From NCBI RefSeq assembly GCF_031877795.1, contig NC_133971.1:5970784-6034783 (forward strand): a stretch of DNA of 64,000 nucleotides, in the 5' to 3' direction. The stretch comes from Strix aluco (taxonomy: Eukaryota; Chordata; Aves; Strigiformes; Strigidae). A program made the position numbers and the translations under genes. Position 1 is the stretch's first letter. The number at the start of each line of letters is the position of its first letter. Shown here piece by piece: positions 14,901 to 26,000 of this stretch. The notes below the pieces were generated by a model. The model saw only the letters and a program-made list of their open reading frames with translations, made no database searches and was not told the DNA's origin.

Positions 14901-15583
14901 AATACCAAAATGCATCATCTGTAGCAAAAGGTTAATGAATTTGTTTAAAAGTCTCTGGCAATTTGCCCCATAAGTAGCAATTAACAACTGGTCCTTGTGG
15001 CTGTTTGTGTAATTTCTGTGGACATGTATTTTCCACAATTGTCCTGTCATAAGTTCAATAACAGTTTACAAATTCAGTTTGAAATATGCACCATATTTTA
15101 GGGGGAAACGCACTTTAAACATTGATAGGCACAAAGACAATGTTCTAATTAGGTTTATATGGCCAACAAGGGCCAAATCTGGCTCAGTCATTTATTACAA
15201 AATGATTGATTATCTATTTCATAATGACACAGTTAACATTTTTTAAAAAAAAATTAAAAATTTAATAATACCCTAATAAAAAAAACTGTTGTTTTCCTCT
15301 GTGCCAAGAAAATTCTGAAAAACTCAAACAACCATTAAGTACTTAACTCCTCCTGATTTTCAACAAGAATTATGTCTAACTTAACCCTTTTGTTTCTGCT
15401 TTTCCTTTCTTGCCTTCTTAGTAGATGATATGTAAATTCCTAAGTTGTCTGACTTTTCCATGAAGCAGAGATAAGCAACTGTCCTCCAACTTGGATAAAA
15501 AAAACCTTCTGCAGGCTACTGTTCTGGCACAGCATGGAAATTTGCATGGAAATTTCACCAGCTGAAAAACCTTATGAAAAATA

Positions 15584-16072
15584 GGGAAGGGAAGAAGGGA
15601 AGGGAAGGGAAGGGAAGGGAAGGGAAGGGAAGGGAAGGGAAGGGAAGGGAAGGGAAGGGAAGGGAAGGGAAGGGAAGGGAAGGGAAGGGAAGGGAAGGGA
15701 AGGGAAGGGAAGGGAAGGGAAGGGAAGGGAAGGGAAGGGAAGGGAAGGGAAGGGAAGGGAAGGGAAGGGAAGGGAAGGGAAGGGAAGGGAAGGGAAGGGA
15801 AGGGAAGGGAAGGGAAGGGAAGGGAAGGGAAGGGAAGGGAAGGGAAGGGAAGGGAAGGGAAGGGAAGGGAAGGGAAGGGAAGGGAAGGGAAGGGAAGGGA
15901 AGGGAAGGGAAGGGAAGGGAAGGGAAGGGAAGGGAAGGGAAGGGAAGGGAAGGGAAGGGAAGGGAAGGGAAGGGAAGGGAAGGGAAGGGAAGGGAAGGGA
16001 AGGGAAGGGAAGGGAAGGGAAGGGAAGGGAAGGGAAGGGAAGGGAAGGGAAGGGAAGGGAAGGGAAGGGAAA
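15584..16072 (+). repeat. Long pentanucleotide microsatellite (GGGAA)n
   Basis: After two units and one imperfect unit, positions 15597-16072 (476 bp) are an uninterrupted GGGAA array of about 95 units. The plus strand is all purine and the minus strand all pyrimidine (TTCCC). Because 5 is not a multiple of 3, every frame without a stop reads as a 15-base, 5-residue repeat. This makes long but meaningless open frames (Gly-Lys-Gly-Arg-Glu on plus, Pro-Phe-Pro-Ser-Leu on minus). Such purity implies recent expansion, or assembly smoothing. Confidence 0.97.
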
Positions 16073-16697
16073 AGGGGTCTATGAAATCATCTGGTTTGCT
16101 CAAAGGAAATATTATTGGACAATAACCTGTATTCCTCAAAGTCTCATAATTCAATCAACTGTGTAACTCATCTACTCTACTAAGAGTTACTGTGTCACAG
16201 GAAGCACCATGCTGGCCACTCGTGGGAACATCAGATCCATCTTAAAGAACAGTTATGTCCAGCAGGTCAGACAGGTTCCTGGAGGGCCATGCTCATGTGG
16301 GCTGATACACCACAAACATGACCATTGTGCCTGGTTCCTAAACTAGATGCAGTCCTGACACTGCACTGAACTTGATCTAAAAGGTTGAGCCAAGAGACAA
16401 GACATCTTAGAGGAAAATCAGTGGGTTTTGTCCTGTATCTGGCTTATATTTATCTGGTCTGAGACATCAGATTCTGTACATCTACCCATACTATCAAACA
16501 TCTTTCCATTTTTTATGTTGTCTATCTGCAGTTGCACAGGTATTCAGCAGCAGGAGGCCCAAGATAAACATTTTTACTAATAGATTATTTTCCTAAAAGA
16601 AACTTGGTATTCCACAGTTCTATATGTTCTTTCTAACACAAATTTCCAAAATTACCGTAAAGGCCTTTGGCAGAAAGTATTTATAACTAAAGCACGA
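16073..16697. other. Gene-free stretch between microsatellite and LTR fragment
   Basis: Ordinary non-repetitive AT-rich sequence. I see no open frame with recognisable features and no RNA gene. Confidence 0.5.
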
Positions 16698-16880
16698 TGC
16701 TGGGATAAGCCTAGCTGGGATCGAGTTAATTCTCTTCACAGCAGTCCACATGGTGTTGAGTTTTGGATCTGTGAATAAAACAGTGTTGATAACACACCAG
16801 TGTTTTGGCTCTCACTAAGCAGTGCTTGCACAGAGTCCAGGCTTTCTCTGACACTCTGCTCCTCCAGCAAGTAGGCTGCT
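16698..16880 (+). mobile_element. Truncated LTR fragment related to the 7030-7646 LTR
   Basis: This segment aligns by eye with the 5' part of the solo LTR at 7030. Both share the order: GGGT/CTGGGA start, CACAG near CAGCA, TGTTGATA-CACAC, TGTTTTGGCT or TGTTGTGGCT, AGTGCTTRCACAG, and GGCTTTCTCTGACA or GGCTCTTTCTGACA. The translated minus strands also match (Leu-Cys-Lys-His, then Val-Cys-Tyr-Gln-His). The part with the TATA box and poly(A) signal is absent, so the copy is 3'-truncated or decayed. Ends are approximate and I see no target duplication. Confidence 0.7.
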
Positions 16881-19800
16881 CCAGCAAGCATTTACTCTCC
16901 AGAATATGAGACACAGACACTTTTGATTTACAACACAAGGGGCATACGTAAGACAGTATCTTGGGTGGGGTTTTTTGGGTTTTGTTTTTTTTTTTAAATC
17001 AGCTATTATTTTGGTACAGCAAGATCTTTCATTAAGTGATGCACAGCCCAGACACAGTGTCAACCCACTACACAGAGGAAAGACTTCATCCTTTTCTTGG
17101 CTTAAGAAGCAAAGTGAACTATGATATTTCAGATGTTTATATGGAATCAGGTCATGTGTCTAGCATGAACTCTGTAGCCTAGATATTCAAGATTATTTTT
17201 TCCTTTGTATTTATCCATATTTATGAGATAGATAGTTTGGATCTGGTTCTGACTGTCAAAGGAAAGAGAGAACATTTTGATAAAATTCTGCTTTAAGTAT
17301 AGTTCTTACTCTTTTTAATGTGTTTTAGCACACTATTAACTTACTCAGTTGGCTAATTAACATTTCCCATGGAAAGTAATTAAGGTCTATTGATTACCCT
17401 CTATTCTGCAGGCATAGGAGGGAGCAAAATGGAAGAGAAATCCTAATACAATATACTCACTGTTCTCCAAAGCCATTCACTGGGTATTGGAGGGTTCTCA
17501 ATTTCTGCAGTTATAATGATGGTAAGAAAGACATCTGACCCATACCAGATATTCTGCTTCAAAAAAGCTCACATTATAGCTTCTGCTACTTAATTCTATC
17601 CCTTACTATGAAGATACTATTTCATCCCAAGACCATTATAAGGACATCAGTGTATCACTGTGTTTGAACAAATGCATTCTTCTGAAGTGTTCATTAGCCC
17701 GAATTAATGGTAGTTATTTTATTAACTTGAACTTTGCATTCTACAACAAGGCAGTCTGCTAGTGCTGCTGTATTGCTTTCAGTTTGGGAAATAGAGTGGT
17801 CTCTTTCTGGCTTGGGCAGAGTGGGATGTACTGTGTAAAAAGCAAAATGCTCTTGTGGTTGTCACAGCATTAAAATTCCAAGCAGAAGCCAGGACAGGTG
17901 TATCTGGAGAAGAGCATACCTACATTGGAACTTCCTACAAAACCTGAGGCATCAAGGTGTTAGGAAGCATGTATTGCAGAAGCTGTATGATAGTATATAA
18001 AGGAGCCTAGGACTCTGGGATATCACATGGCTAATTTCTAAAGATTATTTGAGAGGGAAGAAGAGGGAGGATTTTTTTTTTTTTTTTTAATTAAAAAGAA
18101 CCTACTCCAATAATTTACTTCTAATTATCAAAATGTTATGATCCAAATAGGAACAAATGGCAAATTAAAGCTGGAAGAGGCTGCCATATCTTCTCTCTGT
18201 TCAATAAGAAATAGAAAGCCAACTTACAGTACATTTGTAAAACTTTTAAAGTAAGTAATAATGTTTTGTCACTAAGATTCTTTTCTATTGTATCTTGCAC
18301 CACTTAAAATACAGACATAAATCTTTTATAATGTCTATCCAAGTGACTAAGTATCCTCCAGCTTCTAGAGGGGGAAAAACACCTTAAACAGTAAATACAT
18401 ATAATATTGCTCTGTAGAGACTAGTCCAGCCTCAAGGAGTAAGGTGCATCTGTGGTTCTAAAGTCCTCCTCCACAGGGTAACAGGAGAAGAAAATACTCT
18501 GTTTAGCACTAGAAATACTAATGCATATAGTGCTACTTTCCCAAATCTCAGGAACAGCTCCAAATTGCATTTTGAACTCTCAAATTAATGAGCAATTGTT
18601 TTATGTGCTTGAATAAGAGCAATCTTTATCATATTTGATATTTGACTTCACAATACTAGATGTTTACAGCTAACCTGAAACAAAATTCATTAACGTGTCC
18701 TTCACAGAGTGCATCCTTCAATAAGTCTGATCCTCAAAGTTTTACTCAAAATAGTAATTCCCTTTAAAGAGAGCTAAGCAATATTCCTAGGATTACAGCT
18801 ACAGATCAGGCTCTTTTCCTGAACATATAAATACTGGCTGCTGTCTATATTTTCTTATACAGCAAAAGTAATGCCTCATTAGACTCTGACGTCAGTGAAG
18901 ACAAGATATTTCCTTATCTAAGCACACTGAATTTTTAGAGGCCTGGGAATTGTTTTCTAACCTGAGTGATGGAACTGTAGGTTTCAGAAAATACGTGTGA
19001 TTCTCAATGAATTATTCAACGATAGGAAAGAGCAGATAAGTTTTGCTACAGATAAGTTTAAGAAAAGTTCTAATTTTTTTTTTCTTATCAATGGCTTCCA
19101 GGTTGCATTAATTAATTGCTATTAAAAGCTTCCATAATCTTTTAATGTCTTCTACAGAGCCAGTATTTCTTCTCATATTGAAAGGACTTAGACTTTTGTC
19201 TTTATTCAGCTGTGGGGGAGGACATGTTTTTATGTGCTTTTAGAGACTTTTTTGGGGGATGTGAGGTTACTTAGGGTGAATCTATCATATGGTGTGAATA
19301 GCCTTATATTTTCCAGATATCTACTTTTGATTAAGCAGTATCTTTATAAAAAGTAATGACTATTTCTCTTTGCTTTTATGGCAAGCATAGGTCCAGTATG
19401 TTTAAGCTTTAACTTTCTTTAAAGGAATCCATTTCTCTGTCATCCAGAGGAAACCTGCAAAGTAGGACAAAATGGCATGATAAAACTAATGAAAATAAAT
19501 GGTGTGTAACAGATTTCTGTGCTAAAAGTCTTCATGCCATACACTTCAGCAGTTTATATGGTCCATGGGATCATGTGAAGTTAGAAGGTGCAACTGAGGG
19601 GGGAAAGGGAAAGGGAAGGGGAAAGGGCAACTCCAAACATAAAACCAAAAAGATTGAAGTATCCTGTTCTTTTTATACTAGAGCATGGTGAATCTTTGCA
19701 AAAGTGTGTGTCTAAAAGATGAAGGGACAAAGCTTGAAGGTTCCTTCAGTATCCTTCAGCTCTGCTTCAGCCCACAGAAAAAAATAAGTCTTTTATCTGT

Positions 19801-21233
19801 GAAGTCATTTTGGGTTTGGGTTTGTTAAGGAAAAAAAAAAAAAAAAGTATAATGGGAGAAACACAGAAGGAAGGCTGGATGTTGGATGTAAAAAACCTAG
19901 GAGAATCCATAGTTTGTGTTCACATAGAAGATTACCAAATAATAATTACTGAATGCCTGAAAGAAAAATGTACAGGTAATAACTTGTCTCATCCACACTA
20001 ATAAGGTGTTTCTATGTTTCTCTGTTATTTGACTTCATGACCGATGACAAATTTTAACAAGCACAGCCCAGGGTATTTTGCCAATTTAAAGCTGTGTATA
20101 AGATTTTACCTTTGCTTGTCTCCTTCCATGTGTTTTTACCAGCAGCAACAAAATCCTTCCAAATGAGTGAATCTAATGAAGAACTCTCAGCCCAAATCTA
20201 GTGTAGACAATATCATGGTGAACAGCCTGGAAGTATCGAAGTGTATTTACCAGAAGTACTTTCCTGCCTTTCATAACAACTACGAGGATCTAAGCAAAAG
20301 CCTCACATCCTATTCTCAGAGAAACGGTCCAGACCTGTCACAGAAACTATTTTAGTGCCAGCAGTGACATCTCTTTCATAGCTTTGAACAAAATTTTTGA
20401 TTTTTATTATTCTTTAGTCTTGGAAGAGGGTCAACCAAAAAAAAATAAGGCAAAGAAACTCATGTTTTAAGCCACTTTTCTATGATGTAAACCATTTAAT
20501 AATTTCCTTGTTCTAATAACTATTTTTAAAAGTAATAGAAAAATTTGTAATTTCATACTCTACACCACATTATCAATAGTATTTAGTTAATGAAGAATTG
20601 TTGCATTCTCTTCTGCCATATGTTCAACAAATAATATACAAAATAATTTTTTTTATAAATTTCTGAAACTGTATTTAGCATGCTGTCTGCCTACTGTTTG
20701 ACAAGACATAACAAAGAATCTTAGAAATCATTAACTGAAGATACATTAATCATACATATAGGACAGATGGACAGAGAGAAAGATATTGATACTAATGCAT
20801 GAACCTGCCAGCATTTTCTTCTGAAAAAAAAAAAAACCTTCTCTCAAAGAGCACAACTGATTTTTTAGCAATAAGCTTCCTTCTTATTTGAAAGTATGGT
20901 CCTGACTAGTAGCATCTACATGCTAACAATAGCAAGAGTCATGAATTTCATCTTAAATTCAACCTAACATGTTAAGTTTATTTCAAAGAAGGCACCAACT
21001 AAGGATTAATGTTAGTTAATTTCTCATTAAATAGAAATATAGGTCCTTTTAATGCTAGATGATAATTTCAGTTCAGTATTTGACAATACTTACAATCTCC
21101 TCTTCCTGCATTGCCCCAGTTCTCCTAATGTTTTTGCAATATCTATTAAAAGCTACTTCTGTGTTTCATTTAATGTAGCTTCCAAGAGTCTCCTATGTAT
21201 CTATCCCACCGCAAAGATCTTTGCCTGGTCACT
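16881..21233. other. AT-rich gene-free stretch
   Basis: I see no supported gene here. It contains a short T/G tract at about 16960-16996, a T run near 18073-18090, a small purine patch GGGAAAGGG-type at 19599-19628 and an A run near 19830-19846. Open frames are under 80 codons and lack motifs. Confidence 0.5.
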
Positions 21234-22715
21234 AATCACAGAATCACAGAATCTTCTAAGTTGGAAAAGACCTTGAAGATCATCTAGTCCAACCGTTAAC
21301 CTAACATTGACAGTTCTCAACTACACCATATCCCTAAGTGCTACTCTTAAACACCTCCAGGGATGGAGACTCCACCACCTTCCTGGGCAGCCCGTTCCAA
21401 CACCTAACAACTCATTCTGGAAAGAAATGCTTCCTAATATCCAGTCTAAAACTTTCCTGGCACAACTTGAGGCCATTGCCTCTTGTCCTATCGCTTTTTA
21501 CTTGGTTAAAGAGGCTCATCCCCAGCTCTCTGCAACCTCCTTTCAGGGAGTTGTAGAGGGCGATGAGGTCTCCCCTCAGCCTCCTCTTCTCCAGACTAAA
21601 CACCCCCAGTTCCCTCAGCCGCTCCTCATACTACACGTGCTCCAGACCCTGCACCAGCTTCGTTGCCCTTCTCTGGACACGCTCGAGGAATTCAATGTCC
21701 TTTTTGTAATGAGGGGCCCAAAACTGAACACAGTCATCGAGGTGCGGCCTCACCAGTGTCGAGTACAGGGGTAAGATCCCTTCCCTGTCCCTGCTGGCCA
21801 CGTTACTGCTGATACAAGCCAGGATGGCATTGGCCTTCTTGGCCACCTGGGCACACTGCTGGCTCCTGTTCAGCCGGCTGTCAATCAACACCCCCAGGTC
21901 CCTCTCTGACTGGCAGCTCTCCAGCCACTCCTCCCCAAGCCTGTAGCGCTGCTGGGGGTTGATGTGCCCGAAGTGCAGCACCTGGCATTTGGCCTTATTG
22001 AAACTCCTCCAGTTGGCCTTAGCCCATCGCTCCAGCCTGTCCAGGTCTCTCTGCAGAGCCTCCCTACCCTCGAGCAGATCAACACTCCCACCCAACTTGG
22101 TGTCATCTGCAAACTTACTGAGGGTGCACTCGATCCCCTTGTCTAGATCATCAATAAAGATGTTAAACAGGAGCAGCCCCAAAACCGAGCCCTGGGGGAC
22201 ACCACTCGTGACCGGCCAACTGGATTTAACTCCATTCACCACAACTCTTTGGGCCCGGCCATCCAGACAGTTTTTACCCAGCGAAGCGTGTGCCCATCCA
22301 AGCCTCGAGCAGCCAGTTTCACCAGGAGAATGCTGTGGGAAACGGTGTCAAAGGCCTTACTGAAGTCAAGGTAAACTACATCCACAGCCCTTCCCTCATC
22401 CAATAAGCAGGTCACCCTGTCGTAGAAGGAGATCAGGTTTGTCAAGCAGGACCTGCCTTTCATGAACCCATGCTGACTGGGCCTGATCATCTGGTTGTCC
22501 CACATGTGTTGTATGATGGTACTCAGGATGAGCTGCTCCATCAGCTTCCCGGGCACTGACGTCAAGCTGACAGACCTGTAATTTCCCGCATCATCCTTTC
22601 GACCCTTCTTGTATATGGGTGTCACATTGGCCAATTTCCAATCTGCCAGGATGCCCCCAGTCAGCCAGGACTGCTGGTAAATGATGGAAAGCCACTCAGT
22701 ACCACTCCCATTTAC
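21234..22715 (-). mobile_element. 5'-truncated CR1 LINE retrotransposon
   Basis: The element runs on the minus strand. Its 3' end is the CR1 octamer array ATTCTGTG (about 2.5 copies, plus-strand 21234-21252), followed inward by the conserved CR1 3' tail. Upstream lies much of the ORF2 reverse transcriptase. CR1 elements copy their RNA into the genome at a nick, and 5' truncation is the usual outcome. The copy lacks the endonuclease and ORF1 regions. It is disabled by a frameshift near 22240 and an in-frame stop at 21631-21633. No target duplication is evident, which is usual for CR1. The 5' boundary is approximate. Confidence 0.93.
21412..22242 (-). pseudogene. CR1 reverse transcriptase fragment, motif B to C-terminal region, with nonsense codon
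   Basis: It begins with [10 protein letters not shown] (motif B, about 22177-22206) and then has the catalytic FADD box at 22102-22113. Thumb-region sequence follows, including the [10 protein letters not shown] and RVQRRATK blocks. A TAG at 21631-21633 interrupts the frame. The same frame then reads on through [10 protein letters not shown] to about 21412. Only one nonsense mutation in roughly 270 codons suggests a fairly young copy. Confidence 0.9.
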
Positions 22716-22736
22716 AAAAAAGAACAGAGGATGCAT
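22236..22736 (-). pseudogene. CR1 reverse transcriptase fragment, fingers and first palm part
   Basis: This open frame carries the RT block starting near LSIIYQQSW, the KANV/LANVTPIYKK region, the NYRSVSLTS block and the motif A stretch [13 protein letters not shown], whose Asp is a catalytic residue. The leading codons (about 22716-22736) precede recognisable CR1 sequence and may not belong to it. The frame is lost near 22240, and the next RT block continues in another frame. It is a dead fragment of the LINE polymerase and not a host gene. Confidence 0.9.
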
Positions 22737-23030
22737 TTATTTTGTCCAGAGCAGGGTGATTTGAGTACATGCTACAGCACACTTGTCTTTCTGACCTTCA
22801 TTAAGCAGCATGGCTTCGAGCGTTGCTTCTCCTTCCACCCATGGGGTAGCCTGGGCAATGCTTGACTGCACCTTAGTACGCATCCAGGCAGTGTTGACCA
22901 TCCCATGATGCATCTGAAGAGCCACAAAACATCATATAGAAACTCAGCACTTGTAACAGTCTCCAGCTTATTTCCTAAACACTGAACCAACTCATCTGCT
23001 GGAATTAAAGTTCTCTTCTTGTAAATCACC
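22716..23030 (-). other. Unassigned coding-like segment beside the CR1
   Basis: On the minus strand two overlapping open frames lie end to end. One is an 84-codon frame (23029 to 22772) whose first part reads ADELVQCLGNKLETV. The other, in a different frame, is 62 codons (22925 to 22737) and reads HHGMVNTAWMRTKVQSS. The composition of both looks protein-like. A possible splice acceptor (ATATAG) directly precedes the first frame. A single frameshift near 22925 would join the two. I recognise no family. It could be an old processed pseudogene, part of another repeat, or chance. Confidence 0.25.
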
Positions 23031-26000
23031 TATATTAGAGACAAATACTCATGCTAAGCAGCTAGACAGAAAAACTATATACAGACTACTTTGAAGTGCA
23101 GCATTTCCAGACCTCCTGAGAGATCAGAGGATGATGCACATTTAGTTATGCAAGAAATGCAGCATTTGGCATACTTTTTCCCATGTATCCAGTCATGACA
23201 GCTTGTCAGGTACAAGAAAGGATCAGTCTCTTAATTTGCATCATGGAAGAGACCATCAGTGCTGTGTAGGCAGCAGGAAGAGGTAGAGAAGTTAGGCATG
23301 GACAGTTTGCTTTTAACACAGCTTAAACACTTCCACATTTGGGGCCTAGTACAAGTAAAGCAAGTGACTGAGCTGTGAATTAACTCTAGAAAGCTATTAC
23401 AGTATATTTCAAGCCCAAAAAGAAAGGGACTTTTATTAAGATAAAAGGAATTTTATTAAGATAAAATATTTATCTGGCTGCATAAAATGTTACTTAAAAT
23501 ATGTGCATTTGAAGACCGTCAGTTATGTTATGTTTTTGAAAGTGCTCTAAGGTCCTTGAAGGAATGTTTGTTATCAAGTTAATAATGGAGGAAATTGTAT
23601 GATGCTATGCTGGAAACATAATAGGGAAAGACTGAGCCAGGAATCTAAGTTCCCAAGACTTCATCTTCTGTAAAATGTCTGTGAATAAGGAATTCTGCCT
23701 TAACAAACAAACAAACAAACCAACCCTAAACAATACCAAAATCAAAACAAAACACACAACAAACAACTAGTTTGGTAACCTAAGAAAACATGACATGAAC
23801 TTATTAGCGCTATCTAAACGATTTTCATTTAAGAGACATTTGTGTTGAATGATGGAACTGGGAGAAAAGCTATCCAAAATTTTCCTCCCTGATGGTTTTA
23901 ATTCAGAGCTATACTTGAACACCTGCAAGAGAATGTAAAAGGGTGCTGCAGACTGAAATCCCTTTATTATCCCTCCTGAAATGGCTTCCAACACAGGAAT
24001 CTGTGTGTCTCAGCATTTCAGTTACTTCAGGTATTATGGTAGAGTGTTGCACTTCAGTATAATTCCCAATACATAATATTAGATACATGGAAAAAGTTTT
24101 GTAGGATAGATGAAGATCTCAGATCATTTTCAGGCACCTCACAGCTACTAATTTTCTTCTTATTCAGGATGACTTTTCACACACCTAAGAGCTAAAAGAT
24201 AGCAATGATATTTTTTAAACAATTACATCCTCTTAGCAGTTTTTTATGAGAACTATATAGCATAAACAAGTTACAATGTTTATGATGTTTCATGCTTCTG
24301 GGAGGAATGTCCTGCATTTCTCACTTATGTTTTCAGTCATGAGTAGAATAGCCACAGCAAATGAGGAACAATTAGGTCTTAATTCGCTTCAGGAGATGCC
24401 ATTGTGAATTCTCTCTTTCTGTGCAAGAAACTGAGAAAATCTGAGAAAATGTAGATTGCCCATAGATAATCAACTCAAGGCACACAAAATTTAAAAAAAA
24501 AAAAAGTAGAAAAAATAATTTTAAATAAGCACTAGAGAGTATTTTAAGAATGGCTGCTGCACTTTTAAGAAATGAAAAAAATCCCAAATTGTAAGTACAC
24601 AAGGAGAAAATTGCTGTTATCTAAAATTGTGCCTTTTTTTTTTTTTTTTTTTAAATAAACTATCAGAAACTTAAAGCCATTTCTACTTCAGTGGTAGTAA
24701 AGTATGCTTGAGGTGGACCAGAAAAATTTTTTCATCAGTAATTAGGTTTGATTGAGTTGGAGGTTTTCTTGATGAAGAATCATTGGATTTTTGTAGATTG
24801 TTGTGGAAGGATCTTTTACTTCTAATTATTGTTGAAGACAAACAGAGTGTTTAAAAAGACAAATAATTCTTGTGTAGAGATTGGGAGTTGATGATATATT
24901 GGAAAGTAGCGGAACAGAGTTCTTCAAGTTAGAGTTGAGAAAGAATATATTTGCAGTTGAAAGCTTTATCTGTTGATCAATATATCACATGGTGCCCCTC
25001 CCTCTTCTGAAGAATTCAGTTTTTATTGAAAGATTTTTCTTAATCTTGTTTTTCTGTAAACTCAGCTCCTGTCTATGATGGTTTCATGGAAAAAGGGAAG
25101 ATATTGACCACACAAAATGAAGGAGAATAAATGTGAACCAGTGGGCATTGTTTTGCTAGTGCTAATTAGCTTTTAAAACAAATAAGACATAGGATTTCGT
25201 AATGCTACCTGGTTTTATAGCAGATGTTGAAGAATGTCTTTCTCTTTTATTAATATACTGTATGTATGTCATAAGCATCCTCAACATTGTCTAGTGGAAA
25301 CAAACTATGGTTTCCTACATGAAGTTTTCTTGTATTTGTTTTTAGTTTGATTGAGTGCTCTGCACAGATTTTTTAACACCATGTGTTACAATCATTTGTG
25401 TCTGGATTAAGAGATAACACGATACAGCCATGTTAAGGAAGGCTATCGATCAACTACGGATCAATCAATCAATCAGTCAATCAAACTATCTTTCAAAGAA
25501 CAGCAGAGATAAAAGGCTGGCAAATCATAGGTGTAAATACACACTCTTTAAGCAGGGTGTTCTCTACCTTGGTGCAAGACTGATCTCCTTGAGTTACTAA
25601 ATTAGTGTATATTACTTAGGTAAAATCAAGTTTTTGTTCTCCATTATTCCAGCTAACTTCCATGGTGTTGAATGTAAAATAATTGCCTGTGTTTAAATTC
25701 CAAGAAGGAATTTTGACATTTTGTTACACAAATACCCATCTCTCATTTTGAAGTTTGGTTTGCTTTATTATTTGTAATAACACATATCTCTTTCTTGCAA
25801 TCAACTGTAAAAGTATTCTCAAATTTAAGTACTGGGAAAAAGGATTAAAGATGTTGTAAATATCCCTTCAGTTTAAAAAAACCCAAAACACAACACTTTA
25901 ATTTTTTAACCAATGTATACTGAAGAGACTGTCAAATATATCAAAGATGGAAGAAAACTGTGTTTTCAGACAGCAAACAAACACAATAATTGCTACTGTG

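Larger units (their letters stand above)
7652..15583. other. AT-rich gene-free stretch
   Basis: I see no supported gene, RNA gene or element boundary here. Open frames are short and overlap on both strands. The notable low-complexity parts are a CA-rich patch at about 11780-11820 and a T/G tract at 11870-11980, listed separately. Confidence 0.55.

Noticed and set aside
15555..16154. 199-codon minus and 183-codon plus open frames
   Set aside because: They are the GGGAA microsatellite read in stop-free frames; each translates as a 5-residue repeat with no start context or flanking coding sequence.
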